Part shown: in pieces, positions 52,875 to 61,812 of the stretch
Layout of the letters: each line of letters begins with the position of its first letter
Position numbering within the stretch: the first letter of the stretch is position 1
DNA from: Streptomyces endophytica
GTDB lineage: Bacteria > Actinomycetota > Actinomycetes > Streptomycetales > Streptomycetaceae
Assembly: GCF_026153355.1 (NCBI RefSeq)
Contig: NZ_CP110636.1
Coordinates: 2,294,001 to 2,358,000 of the forward strand
Direction: 5' to 3'
DNA length: 64,000 nt
The notes under the pieces: generated by a model
Told to the model about the DNA's origin: nothing
The model's database searches: none
Seen by the model: only the letters and a program-made list of their open reading frames with translations
Program-made: the position numbers and the translations under genes

Positions 52875-54623
52875 GTGGCTCAGCAGAGCACCGAGACCGA
52901 CTGGGTCTCCAGGTTCGCGGACGAGGTCATTGCCGAGGCGGAGCGCCGCGCCCCCGGCAAAGCGGCGTCCGGTGCTTCCGCACCGGTCATCGTCTGCGCC
53001 TCGGGCCTGAGCCCCTCCGGCCCGATCCACCTCGGCAACCTCCGCGAGGTCATGACCCCGCACCTGGTCGCCGACGAGATCCGCCGCCGTGGCCACGAGG
53101 TCCGGCACCTCATCTCCTGGGACGACTACGACCGCTACCGCAAGGTCCCGGCCGGCGTCGAGGGCGTCGACGAGTCCTGGGCCGAGCACATCGGCAAGCC
53201 GCTGACCTCGGTCCCGGCGCCGGCCGGCTCGGCGTACCCGAACTGGGCGGAGCACTTCAAGGCCGCCATGACCGAGGCGCTGGCCGAGCTGGGCGTCGAG
53301 TACGACGGCATCAGCCAGACCGCGCAGTACACCTCGGGTGTCTACCGCGACCAGGTCCTGCACGCGATGAAGCACCGCGCGGACATCGACGCGATCCTCG
53401 CCCAGTACCGCACCAAGAAGGCCCCCGCGAAGAAGTCGCAGAAGCCCGTCGACGAGGCGGAGCTGGAGGCGGCCGAGGGGTCCGGCGCGGCCAGCGAGGA
53501 CGACGGCAGCGGCGGCTCGGCGGGCTACTTCCCGTACAAGCCGTACTGCGGGCAGTGCGAGAAGGACCTCACCACCGTCACCTCGTACGACGACGAGACC
53601 ACCGAGCTGACCTACACCTGCACCGCCTGCGGCTTCGGGGAAACGGTCCGGCTGAGCGAGTTCCACCGCGGCAAGCTGGTCTGGAAGGTCGACTGGCCGA
53701 TGCGCTGGGCGTACGAGGGCGTGGTCTTCGAGCCGTCCGGCGTCGACCACTCCTCGCCCGGCTCGTCCTTCGTCGTCGGCGGGCAGATCGTCCGCGAGAT
53801 CTTCGACGGCGCCCAGCCGATCGGCCCGATGTACGCCTTCGTCGGCATCAGCGGCATGGCCAAGATGTCCTCGTCGCGCGGCGGCGTGCCGACCCCGGGT
53901 GACGCGCTGCAGATCATGGAGGCGCCGCTGCTGCGCTGGCTGTACGCCCGCCGCAAGCCCAACCAGTCCTTCAAGATCGCCTTCGACCAGGAGATCCAGC
54001 GGCTCTACGACGAGTGGGACAAGCTGGAGGCCAAGGTCGCCGACGGCAGCGCGCTGCCCGCCGACGCGGCCGCCCACTCCCGCGCGGTCCGCACCGCCGC
54101 CGGCGAGCTGCCCCGCACGCCCCGCCCGCTGCCGTACCGCACCCTCGCCTCCGTCGCGGACATCACCGCCGGCCACGACGAGCAGACCCTGCGGATCCTC
54201 GGCGAGCTGGACCCGGCCAACCCCGTCACGTCCCTGGACGAGACCCGGCCCCGGCTCGACAAGGCCGAGCACTGGATCAACACCCAGGTCCCGGCCGACC
54301 AGCGCACCATCGTGCGCGACGAGCCGGACGCCGAGCTGCTGGCCTCGCTGGACGACCAGGGCCGCGAATCGCTGCGGCTGCTGCTCGACGGCCTCGACGA
54401 GCACTGGTCGCTGGACGGTCTGACCACGCTCGTCTACGGCGTGCCGAAGGTCCAGGCGGGCCTGGCCCCGGACGCCAAGCCGACGCCCGAGCTGAAGGTC
54501 GCCCAGCGCGCCTTCTTCGCGCTGCTCTACCACCTGCTGGTCGGCCGGGACACCGGCCCGCGGCTGCCCACGCTGCTGCTGGCGGTCGGCGCCGACCGGG
54601 TGCGCAAGCTGCTCGGCGGCTGA
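52875..54623 (+). CDS. lysS: Lysyl-tRNA synthetase, class I
   Basis: 582 residues from GTG 52875 (GGAAGGG upstream). It is the rare class I type: HIGH-like HLGNLREVMTPHLVADEI, KMSKS-like MAKMSSSRGG, and two cysteine pairs for zinc (CGQCEKD and CTACGF). Between about residues 185 and 210 is an acidic insertion (SQKPVDEAELEAAEGSGAAS). Class I LysRS is usual in some actinobacteria. Confidence 0.96.
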   Translation: MAQQSTETDWVSRFADEVIAEAERRAPGKAASGASAPVIVCASGLSPSGPIHLGNLREVMTPHLVADEIRRRGHEVRHLISWDDYDRYRKVPAGVEGVDESWAEHIGKPLTSVPAPAGSAYPNWAEHFKAAMTEALAELGVEYDGISQTAQYTSGVYRDQVLHAMKHRADIDAILAQYRTKKAPAKKSQKPVDEAELEAAEGSGAASEDDGSGGSAGYFPYKPYCGQCEKDLTTVTSYDDETTELTYTCTACGFGETVRLSEFHRGKLVWKVDWPMRWAYEGVVFEPSGVDHSSPGSSFVVGGQIVREIFDGAQPIGPMYAFVGISGMAKMSSSRGGVPTPGDALQIMEAPLLRWLYARRKPNQSFKIAFDQEIQRLYDEWDKLEAKVADGSALPADAAAHSRAVRTAAGELPRTPRPLPYRTLASVADITAGHDEQTLRILGELDPANPVTSLDETRPRLDKAEHWINTQVPADQRTIVRDEPDAELLASLDDQGRESLRLLLDGLDEHWSLDGLTTLVYGVPKVQAGLAPDAKPTPELKVAQRAFFALLYHLLVGRDTGPRLPTLLLAVGADRVRKLLGG

Positions 54624-54700
54624 CGGCGCGGCCTGGTGTCGTAGACGCCGCGCCGCCTGGTCGTAGACGCCGCGTCGGCGGGTGCGACTCAAGGGTGAGA

Positions 54701-54744
54701 ACGGGTTCGGCCCCGGGGAGGAGGATCCCCGGGGCCGAACCCGT
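54701..54744. terminator. Perfect 19-bp hairpin after lysS
   Basis: Arms 54701-54719 and 54726-54744 are perfectly complementary; the 6-base loop is GGAGGA, which looks like a Shine-Dalgarno sequence. It lies 12 bases before the next ATG. No T run. Confidence 0.85.
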
Positions 54745-54756
54745 CACGCTGGTGCC

Positions 54757-54957
54757 ATGAGGGGAATCATCGGCTTCATCGCCATGCTGCAGGGAGCGCT
54801 CGGCTTCATCGGCAAGACGTTCTTCGACGGTGCCTGGGGGCTGCTGGCCCACCTGTTCGACCTGCCGTCGGTCGCCTACCTCGGCCTGTTCCTGGCCGGC
54901 GCGGCGCTTGCCGTGTGGGGCGACATGGACAAGAAGCGGAAGGCGGAGCGGGCGTAG
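54757..54957 (+). CDS. Small membrane protein, 66 aa
   Basis: From ATG 54757. Two or three hydrophobic segments (GIIGFIAMLQGALGFIGKTF, VAYLGLFLAGAALAVWG) and a charged end MDKKRKAERA. No family recognised. The only purine-rich sequence before the ATG is in the loop of the hairpin, 31 bases away. Confidence 0.75.
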   Translation: MRGIIGFIAMLQGALGFIGKTFFDGAWGLLAHLFDLPSVAYLGLFLAGAALAVWGDMDKKRKAERA

Positions 54958-55016
54958 GCGCGTCAGGCGAGGCGCTCGCCCGCGGGCGCGTCAGGCGAGG
55001 TGCTCGCCTTCAGGCG

Positions 55017-56288
55017 TCACGCGATGTGCTCGTCCATCAGCTCGGCGTTGAGGCGGTCGGTGAACTGGTCCATGTAGCGGTTCAGTTCCCGCGACCGCAG
55101 CCGGATCCCGTACTGCGCCTCCAGGTTCGCCGCGAACGCCCCCGGCGTCGGCATGCCCTCGCCTTCGACCGAGCGCCGGAACACCTGGTAGGCGTCCTCG
55201 TCGGGGAGGGCCGCCGCCGGAGCCTGGACGGGCTGCGGGTCCGCCTCCGCGATGCCCTTGCCGAGCGGACGGGTCCCGCCCGCCCCGTTCGGCACCGGGA
55301 CCTGCGGCGCCGGCTCGGGCTCCGGCGCGCGCGGCGCCGGCACCGGGGCCTGCGGGACCTGCTCGCCCGCCGGCATCTGCTGCTGCTCGTACGGGGGCTG
55401 CTCGTCGTACGGGGGCTGCTGCTCCGGCTCCGGGACGTACGCCGGGTCGTAGTCCCCCTGGTACGCCACCTGCGGCGACGCCGCGAACCACTGGTTGGGC
55501 AGCTGCTCGCCGGGCATCTCCCCGGCCGGCTCCTGGGCCTGCGGCTCCAGCGCCGGCTGCACGGACTGCCGCGGCGCCGGCAGCAACTGCGGCTCGATGC
55601 CCGCCGCGGCGAGGCCCGCGGGGGCGGTCTGGGCCAGCGGTACGCCGTACCGGGCGAGCCGCAGCGGCATCAGGGACTCCACGGGCGCCTTGCGGCGCCA
55701 GGCGCGCCCGAAGCGCGAACGCAGGCGTGCCTGGTACACCAGCCGTTCCTGCTCCAGCTTGATCACCGCGTCGTACGACCGCAGTTCCCACAGCTTCATT
55801 CGCCGCCACAACAGGAACGTCGGGACGGGCGCGAGCAGCCAGCGGGTCAGGCGCACACCCTCCATGTGCTTGTCGGCGGTGATGTCGGCGATCCGGCCGA
55901 TCGCGTGCCGGGCGGCTTCGACGGCGACCACGAACAGGATCGGGATCACCGCGTGCATGCCCACGCCCAGCGGGTCGGGCCAGGCCGCCGCGCCGTTGAA
56001 GGCGATCGTCGCCGCCGTCAGCAGCCAGGCCGTCTGCCGCAGCAGCGGGAACGGGATGCGGATCCAGGTGAGGAGGAGGTCCAGGGCGAGCAGGACACAG
56101 ATACCGGCGTCGATGCCGATCGGGAACACGTAGGAGAAGTTCCCGAAGCCCTTCTTGATGGCCAACTCGCGGACCGCCGCGTAGGAGCCGGCGAAGCCGA
56201 TGCCTGCGATCACCGCCGCACCGGCGATGACCACACCGATGAGGATGCGGTGGGTACGAGTCAACTGCGCCGTCTTCGTCGCGGACAC
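55017..56288 (-). CDS. DUF2637 membrane protein
   Basis: 423 residues from GTG 56288 (GGGAGGG). Four membrane spans at the N-terminus (ILIGVVIAGAAVIAGIGFAG, FPIGIDAGICVLLALDLLLT, AWLLTAATIAFNGAAAWPDP, AVIPILFVVAVEAARHAIGR), then a basic stretch and a proline/glutamine-rich linker, and a C-terminal helix-turn-helix-like ELNRYMDQFTDRLNAELMDE. DUF2637 occurs in actinobacterial spread proteins and chromosomal paralogues; no role is established. Directly upstream lies the 11-bp repeat array. Confidence 0.85.
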   Translation of the reverse strand: MSATKTAQLTRTHRILIGVVIAGAAVIAGIGFAGSYAAVRELAIKKGFGNFSYVFPIGIDAGICVLLALDLLLTWIRIPFPLLRQTAWLLTAATIAFNGAAAWPDPLGVGMHAVIPILFVVAVEAARHAIGRIADITADKHMEGVRLTRWLLAPVPTFLLWRRMKLWELRSYDAVIKLEQERLVYQARLRSRFGRAWRRKAPVESLMPLRLARYGVPLAQTAPAGLAAAGIEPQLLPAPRQSVQPALEPQAQEPAGEMPGEQLPNQWFAASPQVAYQGDYDPAYVPEPEQQPPYDEQPPYEQQQMPAGEQVPQAPVPAPRAPEPEPAPQVPVPNGAGGTRPLGKGIAEADPQPVQAPAAALPDEDAYQVFRRSVEGEGMPTPGAFAANLEAQYGIRLRSRELNRYMDQFTDRLNAELMDEHIA

Positions 56289-56375
56289 CCGCGGTCCCTC
56301 CCCGGCTCGGCGAAATGGCGCGCCTAGCGTGGCACACCGCCCGCGGGGCCCCGCCGGGAGGTGCCCGGCGGGGCT

Positions 56376-56474
56376 GATCGATGTCCGATCGACCTCGAAT
56401 CGACCTTGGATCGACCTCGGATCGATGTCAGATCGAGCTCGGATCGACGTCAGATCGACGTCAGATCGACCTCA
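56376..56474. repeat. 11-bp tandem repeat, nine units, GATCGA core
   Basis: Units start every 11 bp from 56376, with GATCGACCTCG, GATCGATGTCA or GATCGACGTCA forms; the third has AATCGA. The last unit includes the stop codon of the DUF3558 gene. It lies 88-186 bp upstream of the DUF2637 start. Confidence 0.95.
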
Positions 56475-57191
56475 GTGGTTCGCCTTGAGGGCGGCGGCGA
56501 CCGCTTCCTTGGCGGCGGCCTGGGCGTTCTTCAGCAGGTCGGCGCCCTTGGGGGTGTCGGCGCCGGCCAGGCCCGCGCCGTTGTAGTTGATCGTCACGAC
56601 GACGTTGGAGGCGCGGGCGACGATGGTGGTGTTCTTGAAGTCGTTGCCCTCCTTCTTCACGTCGTAGGTGATCGCGGTGGCCTCGTCGCCGGTGCCGCCG
56701 GTCTGGGCGGCCTTGAGCTTCTTGGCGCCCTTGGCGGCCTTCGCGTCGCTGACCTGCTTGGTGTAGAAGTCCGTGGCGCGCTTCTCGCCGGAGCCGATGC
56801 CCGGGTCCGAGTCGTAGCGCTGGTAGCCGATGTCCAGCCAGCGGAACTGGGTGCCGTCGACGCCGTGCTCGTCGGAGCTGCTCCAGGAGCAGGTGCCGTG
56901 CGAGGCGTTGTCCGTGGACTGGCCCTGGTCCCCGGCGGCGTCCTTCACCTTGGGCAGCAGCTTCTTGACGGTGTCCTTGGAGAACGCCGAGCAGGGGTTG
57001 GGCAGCTTCTTGTACTTCGCGGGCGCCACGGTCGGCGACGGCTGGGCGGAGTGGCTGGACGCGGCGGAGGAGGCGTCACCGGAACCGGAGTCCGAGCTGC
57101 CGCTGTCCGAGCCGGAGCAGCCGGCGACGAGCAGCACCGGTACTGCTGCGCAGGTGAGGAGGCTGGCGAGGCGCTTGGCTGAACGGTGCAT
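56472..57191 (-). CDS. DUF3558 lipoprotein 1
   Basis: 239 residues. Lipobox VPVLLVAGCSGSDSG (acylated Cys about 25), Ser/Gly-rich linker, then the DUF3558 domain: YKKLPNPCSAFSKDTVKKLL, CSWSSSDEHGVDGTQFRWLD, VVVTINYNGAGLAGADTPKG. Cell-surface, role unknown. The first cysteine pair (NPCSAF and GTCSW) is typical. It lies 3' of a second member of the same family. Confidence 0.9.
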   Translation of the reverse strand: MHRSAKRLASLLTCAAVPVLLVAGCSGSDSGSSDSGSGDASSAASSHSAQPSPTVAPAKYKKLPNPCSAFSKDTVKKLLPKVKDAAGDQGQSTDNASHGTCSWSSSDEHGVDGTQFRWLDIGYQRYDSDPGIGSGEKRATDFYTKQVSDAKAAKGAKKLKAAQTGGTGDEATAITYDVKKEGNDFKNTTIVARASNVVVTINYNGAGLAGADTPKGADLLKNAQAAAKEAVAAALKANH

Positions 57192-57402
57192 GGTTCCTTC
57201 GCTGTTCGTCGTCGTGCGTCGGCGCCGTGGGGTCGGCGCCGTGCGGCGTTCGGCGTGGTGAGTCGTCGTGCGTCGTCGGTTCGCTAGAGGGCACGGTACG
57301 CGGCGCGGCGAGGTGGGTGACCGTTTCGTACCGATGAGTACAAGGAGCGAAACGGTCATACGGCCATGTCCGGGACCATCGACCCGAGTCGCTCAACTCG
57401 GG

Positions 57403-58371
57403 CTATTCGGCTAGGCGGTCGGACAGCTCATCGGCCAGCGAACGGGCCTTGTCCTGCAGTTCCTGGCTCTCCGGCAACATCGACTTGTCCGTGGACCACT
57501 GGTCGTAGGTGATCGTCACGATGACGTTCGACGTGCGAAAGACCACAGTGACATCGCGGTGCACACCGGAGTCCGCGGTGATCAACTTGTCGTTGAGGAA
57601 CGCCGCGTCCGCCAGGCCGTCGAGCACGCGCGGCGCGGTGGAGGCGTCCCCGCTCGCACTCGGGTCGGTGGTCGAGGGTGCGGTCGAGGCCGCGCTCGGG
57701 TCTCCGCTCGGGTTCGCGCTCGCGCCGGCGCCGGGCTTGCCCGTGGCGCCGTCCTTTCCCGACTCGCCCGAGGGGGTCTTTTCGGGGTTCTTCCCCGCGG
57801 CAGTCGCTCCGCCCTTCGCGCTCTTCGTGTCCTTCGCGTCTTCTGTGCTCTTCGTCCCCTTCGCGCCCTTCGACGGGGGAGCGGTGGGGGAGGAACCGGC
57901 GCCGCCGCCGGACGGGATCTGCGCGGCCAGTTCCTTGCTGTCGTAGATCTCCTGCGCCTTGTCGTCATCGCTGACGGCGGCGTCGTACGAGACCACGCGC
58001 TGGATGTCGAGGCTCAGATGGCGGGTGCCCGCGTCGGTCTCGCGGGTCCAGTGGCAGCCGACCCGGCGGTCGGTGTCGTACGTGATGTCGGCCTGGCCGC
58101 CGTAGAGCTTGTCGGCCTCGGTGCCGGAGAGGTGCTGGCCGTCGCCGGGCAGCATGGCGCGGACGGTGCTGCGCGAGGGCAGCCCGCACGCCTCCGGGAG
58201 GGTCTGGTAGCGGCCCGGTTCGGCGGACTGGCTCGTCGCGGCGGGGTCGCCGCCCTTGGCGTCGGCGGCGTCACCGTCGGTGCCGGGACCGCCGGTGCAG
58301 CCGGCGAGGCCGGCGGCCAGCGCCGCGACGGCCACCAGCGCGGCACCGGGTGCGAACGGTTTGCGGGGCAT
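57403..58371 (-). CDS. DUF3558 lipoprotein 2
   Basis: 322 residues from ATG 58371 (GGAAGGAG before it). Lipobox LAAGLAGCTGG; LPEACGLPSRSTVRAMLPG and GCHWTRETDAGTRHLSLDIQ show the cysteine pair; end VIVTITYDQWSTDKSMLPES. A Lys/Ser/Thr-rich spacer of about 80 residues (KGAKGTKSTEDAKDTKSAKG) splits the domain. It probably arose by duplication with the adjacent lipoprotein. Confidence 0.88.
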   Translation of the reverse strand: MPRKPFAPGAALVAVAALAAGLAGCTGGPGTDGDAADAKGGDPAATSQSAEPGRYQTLPEACGLPSRSTVRAMLPGDGQHLSGTEADKLYGGQADITYDTDRRVGCHWTRETDAGTRHLSLDIQRVVSYDAAVSDDDKAQEIYDSKELAAQIPSGGGAGSSPTAPPSKGAKGTKSTEDAKDTKSAKGGATAAGKNPEKTPSGESGKDGATGKPGAGASANPSGDPSAASTAPSTTDPSASGDASTAPRVLDGLADAAFLNDKLITADSGVHRDVTVVFRTSNVIVTITYDQWSTDKSMLPESQELQDKARSLADELSDRLAE

Positions 58372-58543
58372 CGCTCGCGGCTCCTTCCCTCGAATTCCCT
58401 CGAAAAATGTGGTTGCCGCCCGGCGGCGGCCGATGGACACAATGTCTATCGCACGTCTTGCCGCGCACGCCGGTTCACCGTCCAAGATCAGGTAATTTGT
58501 CCGGCTTTTGCGTTTTTCAGTTTTCCGGGGGAATGAGGAAGTT

Positions 58544-59737
58544 ATGTCGTACGTCGAGGTACCCGGCGCCCAGGTGCCCATCCGGATGTGGACCGACCCG
58601 GCCACGGTCGAGGACGTGGCGATGCAGCAACTGCGCAACGTCGCCACCCTCCCGTGGATCAAGGGCCTGGCCGTGATGCCCGACGTGCACTACGGCAAGG
58701 GCGCCACGGTCGGCTCGGTGATCGCGATGCGCGGGGCGGTCTGCCCGGCGGCGGTCGGCGTCGACATCGGCTGCGGAATGAGCGCGGTGAAGACCTCGCT
58801 CACCGCCAACGACCTGCCCGGCGACCTGTCCCGGCTGCGCTCGAAGATCGAGCAGGCCATTCCGGTGGGCCGGGGCATGCACGACGACCCGGTCGCCCCC
58901 GGCCGGCTGCACGGTTTCCCGACGGCCGGCTGGGAGGACTTCTGGGCGCGGTTCGAGGGGGTGGCGGACGCGGTCAAGTTCCGCCGCGAGCGGGCCGTCA
59001 AGCAGATGGGAACGCTCGGCGGCGGCAACCACTTCCACGAGATCTGCATCGACGAGGACCAGTCCGTGTGGATCATGCTGCACTCCGGGTCGCGCAACAT
59101 CGGCAAGGAACTCGCCGAGTACCACATGGGCGTGGCCCAGAAGCTGCCGCAGAACCAGGGCCTGGTCGACCGCGACCTCGCCGTCTTCATCGCGGACACC
59201 CCGCAGATGGCGGCGTACCGCAACGACCTCTTCTGGGCGCAGGAGTACGCCAAGCACAACCGCGAGATCATGATGGCGCTCACCCAGGACGTCGTCCGCC
59301 GGGAGTTCAAGAAGGCCAAGGTGACCTTCGGCGAGGTCATCTCCTGCCACCACAACTACGTGGCGGAGGAGCAGTACGACGGCATGGACCTGCTGGTGAC
59401 CCGCAAGGGCGCGATCCGGGCGGGCGGTGGCGAGTACGGCATCATCCCCGGCTCGATGGGCACCGGCTCGTACATCGTCCGCGGCCTGGGCAACCCGGCG
59501 TCCTTCAACTCCGCCTCGCACGGCGCCGGCCGCAAGATGAGCCGGAACGCTGCCAAGAAGCGCTTCACGACGCGCGACCTGGCGGAGCAGACGCGGGGCG
59601 TGGAGTGCCGCAAGGACTCCGGGGTGATCGACGAGATCCCGGGCGCCTACAAGCCGATCGAGAAGGTCATCGACCAGCAGCGCGACCTGGTGGAGGTCGT
59701 CGCGCACCTCAAGCAGGTGGTGTGCGTGAAGGGTTGA
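58544..59737 (+). CDS. rtcB: RNA-splicing ligase RtcB
   Basis: 397 residues from ATG 58544 (GAGG five bases before). Joins 2',3'-cyclic-phosphate or 3'-phosphate RNA ends to 5'-OH ends with GTP and Mn2+. Motifs: MPDVHYGKGATVGSVIAM, GVDIGCGMSAVK (metal Cys), GTLGGGNHFHEICIDED, HSGSRNIGKELA, ISCHHNYVAEEQYDG, GAGRKMSRNAAKKRF (with the guanylated His at the end region SHGAGR). No rtcA, archease or RNA-repair partner is next to it; it is divergent from the lipoproteins. Confidence 0.95.
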   Translation: MSYVEVPGAQVPIRMWTDPATVEDVAMQQLRNVATLPWIKGLAVMPDVHYGKGATVGSVIAMRGAVCPAAVGVDIGCGMSAVKTSLTANDLPGDLSRLRSKIEQAIPVGRGMHDDPVAPGRLHGFPTAGWEDFWARFEGVADAVKFRRERAVKQMGTLGGGNHFHEICIDEDQSVWIMLHSGSRNIGKELAEYHMGVAQKLPQNQGLVDRDLAVFIADTPQMAAYRNDLFWAQEYAKHNREIMMALTQDVVRREFKKAKVTFGEVISCHHNYVAEEQYDGMDLLVTRKGAIRAGGGEYGIIPGSMGTGSYIVRGLGNPASFNSASHGAGRKMSRNAAKKRFTTRDLAEQTRGVECRKDSGVIDEIPGAYKPIEKVIDQQRDLVEVVAHLKQVVCVKG

Positions 59738-59835
59738 GGGCCGCAAGCCGGGGCCGGCTCCTCGGGGGTGGGCTTCCCGGATCGGTTCCCCGGGTCGGTT
59801 CCCCGGGGTCGGTGGTTCGGGGCTCTTTTTGCGGG

Positions 59836-59863
59836 GCGGCGTGGCGCGAGTGCGCCACGCCGC
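59836..59863 (+). terminator. rtcB terminator
   Basis: A perfect 12-bp stem (59836-59847 with 59852-59863), GAGT loop, before a pyrimidine-rich tail. Confidence 0.8.
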
Positions 59864-59864
59864 T

Positions 59865-59968
59865 CTTCGTTCTTCGTTCTTCGTTCTTGGCTCTTCGTTC
59901 TTGGCTCTTCGTTCTGCGGTCGCGGTCGCGGTCGCGGTTGCGGTTGCGGTTGCGGTCGCGGTCGCGGT
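59865..59968. repeat. Two adjacent microsatellites
   Basis: Seven heptamers CTTCGTT/CTTGGCT (59865-59913) then nine hexamers [CT]GCGGT (59915-59968). Non-coding. Confidence 0.9.
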
Positions 59969-60012
59969 TGGGGGTGCGGGGTGCGGGGTGGGCGCCGGCG
60001 CTGGCTGGGCGC

Positions 60013-60822
60013 TCAGTTGGTGCGGGTGCGGTGCACCTTGGTGTTGGAAGCCTGGGCGCGGGGCCGGACCACCAGCAGGTCGATGTTGACGTGGGAGGGG
60101 CGGGTGATCGCCCAGGCGATGGTGTCGGCCACGTCCTCCGCGCTGAGCGGCTGCTCCACACCCTCGTAGACCTTGGCGGCCTTTTCGGCGTCCCCGCGGA
60201 AACGGGTGGTGGCGAACTCGTCGGTCTTCACCATCCCCGGGGCCACCTCGATGACCCGCACCGGCTCACCGCACAGCTCCAGCCGCAGCGTCTCGGCGAT
60301 CACATGCGCACCGTGCTTGGCCGCGACATAACCGCCGCCGCCCTCATATGTGGCATGACCCGCGGTGGAGGACAGCACGACCACGGTGCCGTCCCCGGAG
60401 GCGGTGAGCCTGGGCAGCAGCGCCTGGGTCATGTGGAGCACGCCGAGCACATTGACCTCGTACATCGCGCGCCAGTCGGCAGGATCCCCGGTGGCCACCG
60501 GTTCCGCGCCGAACGCACCACCGGCGTTGTTGACCAGGACGTCGACGGACGGCAGCTCGTCGAGCGAGGCCACGAAGGCGTCGACGGCGGCCCGGTCGGT
60601 GACGTCCAGCGCATGGGCCTGGGCGTTCGGCAGCTCGGCGGCGAGCGCTTCGATGCGGTCCTTGCGGCGGGCGGTGAGCACGACGCGGTAACCGGCGGCG
60701 GCCAGCGCCCGCGCGGTCGCGGCCCCGATGCCGCTGCTCGCTCCGGTGACAACGGCGGTACGGGCCTCGGCGCTGGGGGCCTGGGCGCTACGGGCATCGG
60801 CGCTACGGGCATCGGCGGTCAT
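60013..60822 (-). CDS. SDR-family oxidoreductase
   Basis: 269 residues from ATG 60822 (GAGGAG six bases before). Short-chain dehydrogenase: TGASSGIGAATARALAAAGY for NADP, the NNAG in DVLVNNAGGAFGAEP, SSTAGHATYEGGGGYVAAKH (Ser, Tyr, Lys). It ends with a basic tail RPRAQASNTKVHRTRTN. The start MTADARSADARSAQAPSAEA is a short peptide repeat. Substrate unknown. Confidence 0.9.
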   Translation of the reverse strand: MTADARSADARSAQAPSAEARTAVVTGASSGIGAATARALAAAGYRVVLTARRKDRIEALAAELPNAQAHALDVTDRAAVDAFVASLDELPSVDVLVNNAGGAFGAEPVATGDPADWRAMYEVNVLGVLHMTQALLPRLTASGDGTVVVLSSTAGHATYEGGGGYVAAKHGAHVIAETLRLELCGEPVRVIEVAPGMVKTDEFATTRFRGDAEKAAKVYEGVEQPLSAEDVADTIAWAITRPSHVNIDLLVVRPRAQASNTKVHRTRTN

Positions 60823-60937
60823 GACGCTCTCCTCGGAGCCGGTGGGACGGCGGGACGCGGGACGGCGGATCGGTGCGCGTCGGCATGACCGTTGTGCGGT
60901 CCGGCCGCGGTCGCGGTGTGCCCAGGATATGCAGCCC

Positions 60938-60981
60938 CTGATCAACCGCTGATCAATTACTGATGAGCACCTGATCAATGG
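60938..60981. repeat. 11-bp repeat, four units with TGATCA core
   Basis: Units at 60938, 60949, 60960 and 60971 (CTGATCAACCG, CTGATCAATTA, CTGATGAGCAC, CTGATCAATGG). They start 116 bp upstream of the SDR start and are in step with the DNA turn; a likely operator or promoter-upstream element. Confidence 0.92.
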
Positions 60982-61300
60982 TTGGGCGGGGTGGTTGGAG
61001 GGCCGTGATTGGAGGGCGGTGGTTGGAGGGCGGTGGGGGCCGACGGCGGGGCCGAGGGGGGCCGAGGGGGGCCGACGGCGGGGCCGACGGTTGGGGAGAC
61101 GGCGGACGCCGGGGGAGCCGGGGAGCCGGAAAAAGTCGGTGGAAGCTGGGGGAGCCGGGGGAAAGCTGGGGGACCTGGGGAAAGCCGATGGAAGCTGGGT
61201 GAGCCGGGGAGCCGGGGAGCCGGGGAGCCGGGGAAAGTCGGGGAAAGCTGGGGGAGCCGGTGGAAGCCGGGGAAAGCCGGCTGTGCGGGCGGCCGGTCGC
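60982..61300. repeat. G-rich low-complexity region (non-coding)
   Basis: About 300 bp of imperfect GGGGAGCC / GGGGAAAGC / GGTTGGAGGGC repeats between the SDR promoter region and the YnfA-like gene end. Frames give glycine-rich or proline-rich shadow proteins, which I do not accept as real. Confidence 0.8.
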
Positions 61301-61308
61301 CGGAAAGG

Positions 61309-61644
61309 TCAGCGGCTCCTGGGGGCGTACATGATCACTGCCATCCCGGCCAGGCAGATCAGCGCCCCGATGACGTCCCACCGGTCGGGGCGATAGCCGT
61401 CGGCCACCATTCCCCAGGCCAGCGATCCGGCGACGAAGACCCCGCCATACGCGGCGAGGATGCGCCCGAAGTGGGCGTCGGGCTGGAGCGTGGCCACGAA
61501 GCCGTACACCCCGAGTGCGATCACCCCGGCCCCGATCCACGCCCAGCCACGGTGTTCGCGGACCCCCTGCCACACCAGCCACGCCCCACCGATCTCGAAC
61601 AGCGCGGCAACGACGAACAGAGCAGCGGAACGCGCAATGAGCAT
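61309..61644 (-). CDS. YnfA-family (UPF0060) membrane protein
   Basis: 111 residues with four membrane spans: [80 protein letters not shown]. All four spans match the family, which is related to small multidrug resistance folds; function not established. Confidence 0.92.
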   Translation of the reverse strand: MLIARSAALFVVAALFEIGGAWLVWQGVREHRGWAWIGAGVIALGVYGFVATLQPDAHFGRILAAYGGVFVAGSLAWGMVADGYRPDRWDVIGALICLAGMAVIMYAPRSR

Positions 61645-61812
61645 GCGGCGAGCCTAAGCCCGGACACCCTCAGCAACGCGCGAGAGCCTCTCCGGCCCCC
61701 TGCCCCACCCCACCCGCTCCCACCCCGCCCCGCCCCGCCCCGCCCCGCCCCTCGCCTACTTCGCCCCGAGCGCCCCCAGGGGATTGTCAGTAGCGCATGA
61801 GAGCTTCGAATC

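Noticed and set aside
55017..56288. An integrative conjugative element suggested by DUF2637 and the excisionase-like gene
   Set aside because: No integrase, replication or transfer ATPase gene is present, and the two genes are 18 kb apart among core genes.
56376..56474. A CRISPR array
   Set aside because: Direct repeats of 11 bp without spacers and no cas genes.
61009..61800. A collagen-like glycine-rich (or, on the other strand, proline-rich) protein
   Set aside because: The frame arises from non-coding G-rich repeats, overlaps the YnfA-like gene and has no start signal.
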